The position numbers and the translations under genes were made by a program. A stretch of DNA of 64,000 nucleotides from CBDATA01 sp965202845. Its GTDB lineage: Bacteria; Acidobacteriota; Vicinamibacteria; Marinacidobacterales; Marinacidobacteraceae. The notes under the pieces are model-generated. The model was not told where the DNA came from, did no database searches, and saw only the letters and a list, made by a program, of their open reading frames with translations. Each line of letters begins with the position of its first letter. The stretch's first letter is position 1. Positions 60,381 to 64,000 of this stretch are shown piece by piece. The DNA lies in assembly GCA_965202845.1 (NCBI GenBank), contig OZ241856.1:1860001-1924000 (forward strand), in the 5' to 3' direction.

Positions 60381-60397
60381 GCGGCGATTATGTGCAC

Positions 60398-61117
60398 ATG
60401 GCCCGCACGCACCTGGTTCTGGTCCGCCCCAGGCGCCCGGAGAACGTGGGCGCCGCCGCCCGGGTGGCCGCCAACATGGAACTCGCTGGCCTCCGGCTGG
60501 TGGCGCCGGCGGAATGGCGGACGGTCGCCGCCTTCCGGATGGCCTGGCAGGCCGAGGACGTCCTGGAGAACGCCCAGGTGTTCCCCGATCTGCTGGCGGC
60601 GGTCGCCGACTGCCAGCTGGTCGCCGGACTCAGCGGGCGCGGGGGCGACCGCATCCCGCACCGGAACCCGCGCCAGCTGGCCGCCGAGATCGCGGCGCTC
60701 CCCGGGGACGCTCCGGTCGCGGTGGTCTTCGGCAACGAATCCAGCGGGCTCGCCTTGGAGGAACGCTCGCTCTGCCAGCGCCAGGTCCGGATTCCGGCGT
60801 CGGCGCGGCAACCCTCGCTGAACCTCGCCCAGGCCATCATGGTGGTCGCTTGGGAAATCCACTTCGCCGGCCGGGCGGAGGCGCCGGACGCCCCGGCCCG
60901 GGTGACCGCCGGGGAAGCCGAACCGGCGCTCCGGGCGCTCCGGGACGCCATGCTGGGGATCGGGTTCCTGGCGAAGGAGAATCCGGAAACGAGGTTCGCC
61001 GAGTGGCGGGAGCTCTTCGGGCGCGCCGGGCTCACCGAACGCGAGACCCGGCTCCTTCTGGCGCTCGCCCGCCGGATCGAGGGAGTCCGGCGGCGGGTCA
61101 GCCCAGGTTCCTCCTGA
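60398..61117 (+). CDS. trmJ: TrmJ-like tRNA/rRNA methyltransferase (SPOUT)
   Basis: 239 residues from ATG 60398. SPOUT motifs: LVLVRPRRPENVGAAARVAA (motif 1), VVFGNESSGLALEERSLC (motif 2) and PSLNLAQAIMVVAWEI (motif 3, the knot). TrmJ methylates the 2'-O of tRNA position 32; the C-terminal helical extension (about 170-239) is in keeping. Its end overlaps the convergent dienelactone hydrolase stop by 20 nt. Confidence 0.88.
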   Translation: MARTHLVLVRPRRPENVGAAARVAANMELAGLRLVAPAEWRTVAAFRMAWQAEDVLENAQVFPDLLAAVADCQLVAGLSGRGGDRIPHRNPRQLAAEIAALPGDAPVAVVFGNESSGLALEERSLCQRQVRIPASARQPSLNLAQAIMVVAWEIHFAGRAEAPDAPARVTAGEAEPALRALRDAMLGIGFLAKENPETRFAEWRELFGRAGLTERETRLLLALARRIEGVRRRVSPGSS

Positions 61118-61772
61118 GAAACGCGAGCGTCCGGCTCCAGGCGTCGGTGGCGGCCGCCTCGTGGTAGGACGGGCGTTCGTCGTTGAAGAACGCATGCGTG
61201 GTCCCGGGAAACGTGTGGAACTCGGTCTCGACCCCGGCGTCTTCGAGCGACTGGTGGAGCGCCGCCACCGCCTCGCCGGGAACGAAGTCGTCGCGCTCGG
61301 CGAAGAGTCCCAGCACCGGGCAGCGAATCGCCGCAAAATCCGGATGGACGTTCGGGTGGATCCCGTAGAAGTCCACGCAGGCGCCGATGCGGTCGGACGC
61401 TCCGGCGGCGTACAGGGCGAGCTGGCCGCCCATGCAGAAGCCGACCACCCCCACCGGGCCGCCGCCCCCGGAGGCGACCGAAGCCAGATGGTCGGCGGCG
61501 CCGCGCAGGTCCCGCGCCGCCCGGTCCACGTTCAGCGCCATGAGCAGCTTGCCGGCCGCATCCGGCGAGGTCGTCTGCTCGCCGTGGAACAGGTCGGGGG
61601 CGAGCGCGGCGAACCCGGCTTCGGCGAAGCGGTCGGCCACCTTGCGGATGTGCCCGACCAGCCCCCACCACTCCTGGATCACCAGCACTCCCGGCCCCGG
61701 GACATCGGGAACGGTGAGATACCCCTCGCCGGTTCCGCCTTCGGTCGGAAACGAAACCATCCGGCTCTCCAT
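61098..61772 (-). CDS. Dienelactone hydrolase family protein
   Basis: 224 residues from ATG 61772. QEWWGLVGHIRKVADRFAEA with Glu34, nucleophile Cys113 in GFCMGGQLALY, and the acid/base LFAERDDFVPGE and FPGTTHAFFND. Alpha/beta hydrolase acting on lactones or esters; the physiological substrate is not clear. Divergent from cstA. Confidence 0.92.
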   Translation of the reverse strand: MESRMVSFPTEGGTGEGYLTVPDVPGPGVLVIQEWWGLVGHIRKVADRFAEAGFAALAPDLFHGEQTTSPDAAGKLLMALNVDRAARDLRGAADHLASVASGGGGPVGVVGFCMGGQLALYAAGASDRIGACVDFYGIHPNVHPDFAAIRCPVLGLFAERDDFVPGEAVAALHQSLEDAGVETEFHTFPGTTHAFFNDERPSYHEAAATDAWSRTLAFLRRNLG

Positions 61773-61903
61773 GTTCGGGACTTCCTCCAGGGGGAAAACC
61801 GGATGCTACCAGCGAAGGGCAAAAGGTTCCGGGGGCGCAATCTGATACCTTGCCCCGCCGTGCTGCTTTCACGCGCCGCGCAGCCGCGGTGGAAAGGGGA
61901 GCC

Positions 61904-63586
61904 ATGAGTCCACTTGCGGCGACGCTCGTCTGCTTCGTGATCTATGCGATCGGATACCGGTTCTACGGGAAGCGGATCGCCTCCCGGGCGTTCGAGCTGC
62001 GCGACGACCGGCCCACCCCGGCGCACCAGTTCCGTGACGGGCGCGACTATGTGCCCACCAAGCCGCAGGTTCTCTTCGGGCACCACTTCGCCTCGATCGC
62101 CGGCCTCGCGCCCATGCTGGGGCCGGCCATCGCGGTGATCTGGGGCTGGGTCCCGGCGATGATCTGGGTGGTGCTCGGGACCGTCTTCGTGGGCGCGGTT
62201 CACGATTTTTCGGCGCTGTGCGTGAGCCTCCGGGCCAAGGGACGCTCCATCGGGCGGATTGCCGAGGACATCATCGGACGCCGGGCCAAGTTCCTGTTCC
62301 ACGCCCTGATCGTGTTCCTGATCGGGCTGGCGATGGGGGTCTTCGTCCAGGTCGTCTCCCAGCTGTTCTCGACGACCTTCTATCCGCAGGCGGTGACCCC
62401 GAGCGCCATCGTGATGGTCGTGGCGATGGCGATCGGCGTCCTCGCGTACCGCCGCGGGGTCAGCCTGCGGATTCTGGTTCCGATCGGCTCCGCGCTGCTG
62501 TTCGTCGGCATCTGGCTGGGCGCCGTGCTCCCGGCGCCGGACCTGCCGATGGCCGGGTGGAGCTACATCCTGCTCGCCTACGCCTTCCTGGCCTCGATCC
62601 TCCCGGTCTGGCTGCTCCTCCAGCCCCGCGACTTCCTGAACTCGATCCTGCTCTATCTGGGACTGATCGGCGTCTTCATCTCGTTCGTCATCCAGGACCC
62701 GGAGTTCGTGGCGCCCGCCTACAACCCGTCGCCGGAAGGCGCTCCGCCGATCTTCCCCTTCGTCTTCATCGTGATCGCCTGCGGGGCGGTCTCCGGATTC
62801 CACGCCCTGGTGTCGTCGGGCACCACCGCGAAGCAGATCGACAAGGAGAGCCATGCCCCCGCGATCGGATACGGCGGCATGATCGGCGAGAGCCTGCTGG
62901 GCCTTTCCGCAGTGCTCGCCACCACCGCCGGGTTCGCCAGTTCGGAGGCGTGGCATCAGCATTTCGCCAGCTGGGAGAGCGCCAACGGACTCGCCGCCAA
63001 GCTGAACGCCTACATCCAGGGGACCGCCAATTTCCTCACCACCCTGGGCATTCCGGTGGAGGCGGGCAAGGCGTTCATGGCGCTGGTGGCGGTTTCCTTC
63101 GCGCTCACCACCCTCGACTCGGCGACCCGCATCCTCCGCTACAACATCGAGGAAATCGCCGAGAGCATCAAGGTTCCGGCGCTCGGAAACCGCCATCTGG
63201 CGTCGCTGCTCGCCGTCGCGGTCATCGGCTTCTTCGCCCTCATGGAGGTGGACGGGGTGCCGGCCGGGACCGCGCTCTGGGCGCTGTTCGGCACCACCAA
63301 CCAGATCATGGCGGGGCTCACCCTGCTCTCGGTGACGCTCTACCTGTACTTCCGCAAGAAGCCGTACATCTACACCCTGCTTCCCATGATCTTCATGCTG
63401 CTGACCACCGTCAGCGCGATGATCTACAACATCCGCATCTACGCCGACGGCGAGCACAACCTGCTGCTGGCGGTGGGGGGAGCGATCCTGCTGCTCGCCA
63501 TCTGGCTTCTGGTCGAGGCGGCGCTGCGCTTCACCCGCGATCGCGACGCGGCGATCGAGGGGATCCGAAAGGCCTTCGGGGACTGA
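61904..63586 (+). CDS. cstA: CstA-family carbon starvation protein (peptide/pyruvate transporter)
   Basis: 560 residues from ATG 61904 with GGAAAGGGGAG upstream. About 14-16 membrane helices; conserved CstA parts YVPTKPQVLFGHHFASIAGL, CGAVSGFHALVSSGTTAKQI and FGTTNQIMAGLTLL. Members import peptides or pyruvate when carbon is limiting. It ends 6 bp before the convergent SDR stop. Confidence 0.94.
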   Translation: MSPLAATLVCFVIYAIGYRFYGKRIASRAFELRDDRPTPAHQFRDGRDYVPTKPQVLFGHHFASIAGLAPMLGPAIAVIWGWVPAMIWVVLGTVFVGAVHDFSALCVSLRAKGRSIGRIAEDIIGRRAKFLFHALIVFLIGLAMGVFVQVVSQLFSTTFYPQAVTPSAIVMVVAMAIGVLAYRRGVSLRILVPIGSALLFVGIWLGAVLPAPDLPMAGWSYILLAYAFLASILPVWLLLQPRDFLNSILLYLGLIGVFISFVIQDPEFVAPAYNPSPEGAPPIFPFVFIVIACGAVSGFHALVSSGTTAKQIDKESHAPAIGYGGMIGESLLGLSAVLATTAGFASSEAWHQHFASWESANGLAAKLNAYIQGTANFLTTLGIPVEAGKAFMALVAVSFALTTLDSATRILRYNIEEIAESIKVPALGNRHLASLLAVAVIGFFALMEVDGVPAGTALWALFGTTNQIMAGLTLLSVTLYLYFRKKPYIYTLLPMIFMLLTTVSAMIYNIRIYADGEHNLLLAVGGAILLLAIWLLVEAALRFTRDRDAAIEGIRKAFGD

Positions 63587-63592
63587 GACTGA

Positions 63593-64000
63593 CTACCGGG
63601 CGCAGGTCAGGTGGCGCCCGCCGTCGATCGGGACGGTGACTCCGGTGATGAACGCCGCCTGGTCGGAAAGCAGGAAGAGCGCGAGCGACGCGACCTCCTC
63701 CGGCGTCCCCACCCGGCCGATCGGGTGGGTGGTTCGGCTGTGCTCCACGAACGCGGCGTACCGCTGGACGTCCAGCCCGCCGGCGCGATGGAGCTCGGTA
63801 CGGGTCACGCCCGGATTCACCGAGTTGACCCGCACCCCCTTCGCCGCCAGCTCCAGCGCGGCGCAGCGGGTGAGCTGGTCCTGCGCCGCCTTGCTGGAGT
63901 TGTAGGCGAGCACGCCCGGAAACGAGCGCATCCCGTTCACGCTGGAGACGTTCACAACCGAACCCTTCCGCCGGATCAGCTCGGGGGCCGCAAGGCGCAT
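63593..64000 (-). CDS. Short-chain dehydrogenase/reductase (partial)
   Basis: The C-terminal 135 residues; the N-terminal NAD(P)-binding Rossmann part lies beyond the right edge. VVNVSSVNGMRS and YNSSKAAQDQLTRCAALELA contain the Ser and YxxxK active residues, then NSVNPGVTRTEL, GRVGTPEEVASLALFLLSD and TGVTVPIDGGRHL, all typical of SDRs. NAD(P)-dependent oxidoreductase; substrate unknown. Confidence 0.9.
   Translation of the reverse strand: MRLAAPELIRRKGSVVNVSSVNGMRSFPGVLAYNSSKAAQDQLTRCAALELAAKGVRVNSVNPGVTRTELHRAGGLDVQRYAAFVEHSRTTHPIGRVGTPEEVASLALFLLSDQAAFITGVTVPIDGGRHLTCAR

Overview
The window is a high-GC (about 68-70% by eye) bacterial chromosome segment. It suggests a Gram-negative organism with an outer membrane: there is a TonB-dependent receptor, several lipoproteins with lipoboxes, a LapB-type protein and a PhoB/PhoR pair. 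Core genes are bacterial, tightly packed, often overlap by 4 nt (ATGA/GTGA/CTGA) and often use GTG or TTG starts. I cannot fix the phylum from the sequence alone; an Acidobacteriota-like or other under-sampled lineage is a low-confidence guess.

Layout. 1-2 kb: slipin (cut by the left edge), NfeD and GreA on the minus strand. 2.1-2.7 kb: an exported peroxiredoxin whose peroxidatic residue is encoded by an in-frame TGA, so it is probably a selenoprotein; it is followed by a crotonase. 3.5-8.0 kb: a minus-strand TonB receptor, beta-helix lipoprotein and small exported protein unit. 8.06-10.25 kb: a nearly perfect tandem duplication of a Uma2-like nuclease gene. 10.3-12.8 kb: phoB-phoR. 12.8-18.6 kb: a lipoprotein, RNase R, two tRNA-Leu genes, trigger factor, ClpP and an Rpn-family nuclease. 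18.8-19.1 kb: an orphan Phd-type antitoxin.

19.2-37.3 kb, minus strand: one continuous str-S10-spc-alpha ribosomal supercluster (rpsL to rplQ, with secY, adk, map, infA and rpoA). A good sigma70-type promoter lies at 37.45-37.48 kb, and tuf is missing from its usual place between fusA and rpsJ. 37.5-41.7 kb: a type II topoisomerase pair (parE/parC-like). 41.8-43.2 kb: an AT-rich island with two unknown exported proteins. 43.3-53.9 kb: a DUF2752 gene, then a long minus-strand run read from rho through rplU-rpmA-obgE-nadD-rsfS-lapB-comF to a phospholipase/P1-like protein, an ECF sigma factor, a STAS protein, an unknown protein and a DUF1573 protein, with divergent hisS.

53.9-57.1 kb: a tandemly duplicated two-gene cassette (membrane-anchored coiled-coil protein plus fibronectin-III/Calx-beta-like lipoprotein). 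One lipoprotein copy is shifted out of frame by an extra base in a C tract, which is a possible phase-variable locus. 57.1-64 kb: a VOC/cupin fusion, a VOC protein, an acyl-CoA-ligase-type enzyme, a TrmJ-like methyltransferase, dienelactone hydrolase, CstA and a partial SDR.

Most promising observations: the exported seleno-peroxiredoxin with hairpins just after its UGA; the duplicated lipoprotein/coiled-coil cassette with its C9/C10 tract; the tandem Uma2 duplication; and the AT-rich island. No stretch over 300 bases is without a feature except 15165-15564, which holds the two tRNA genes.
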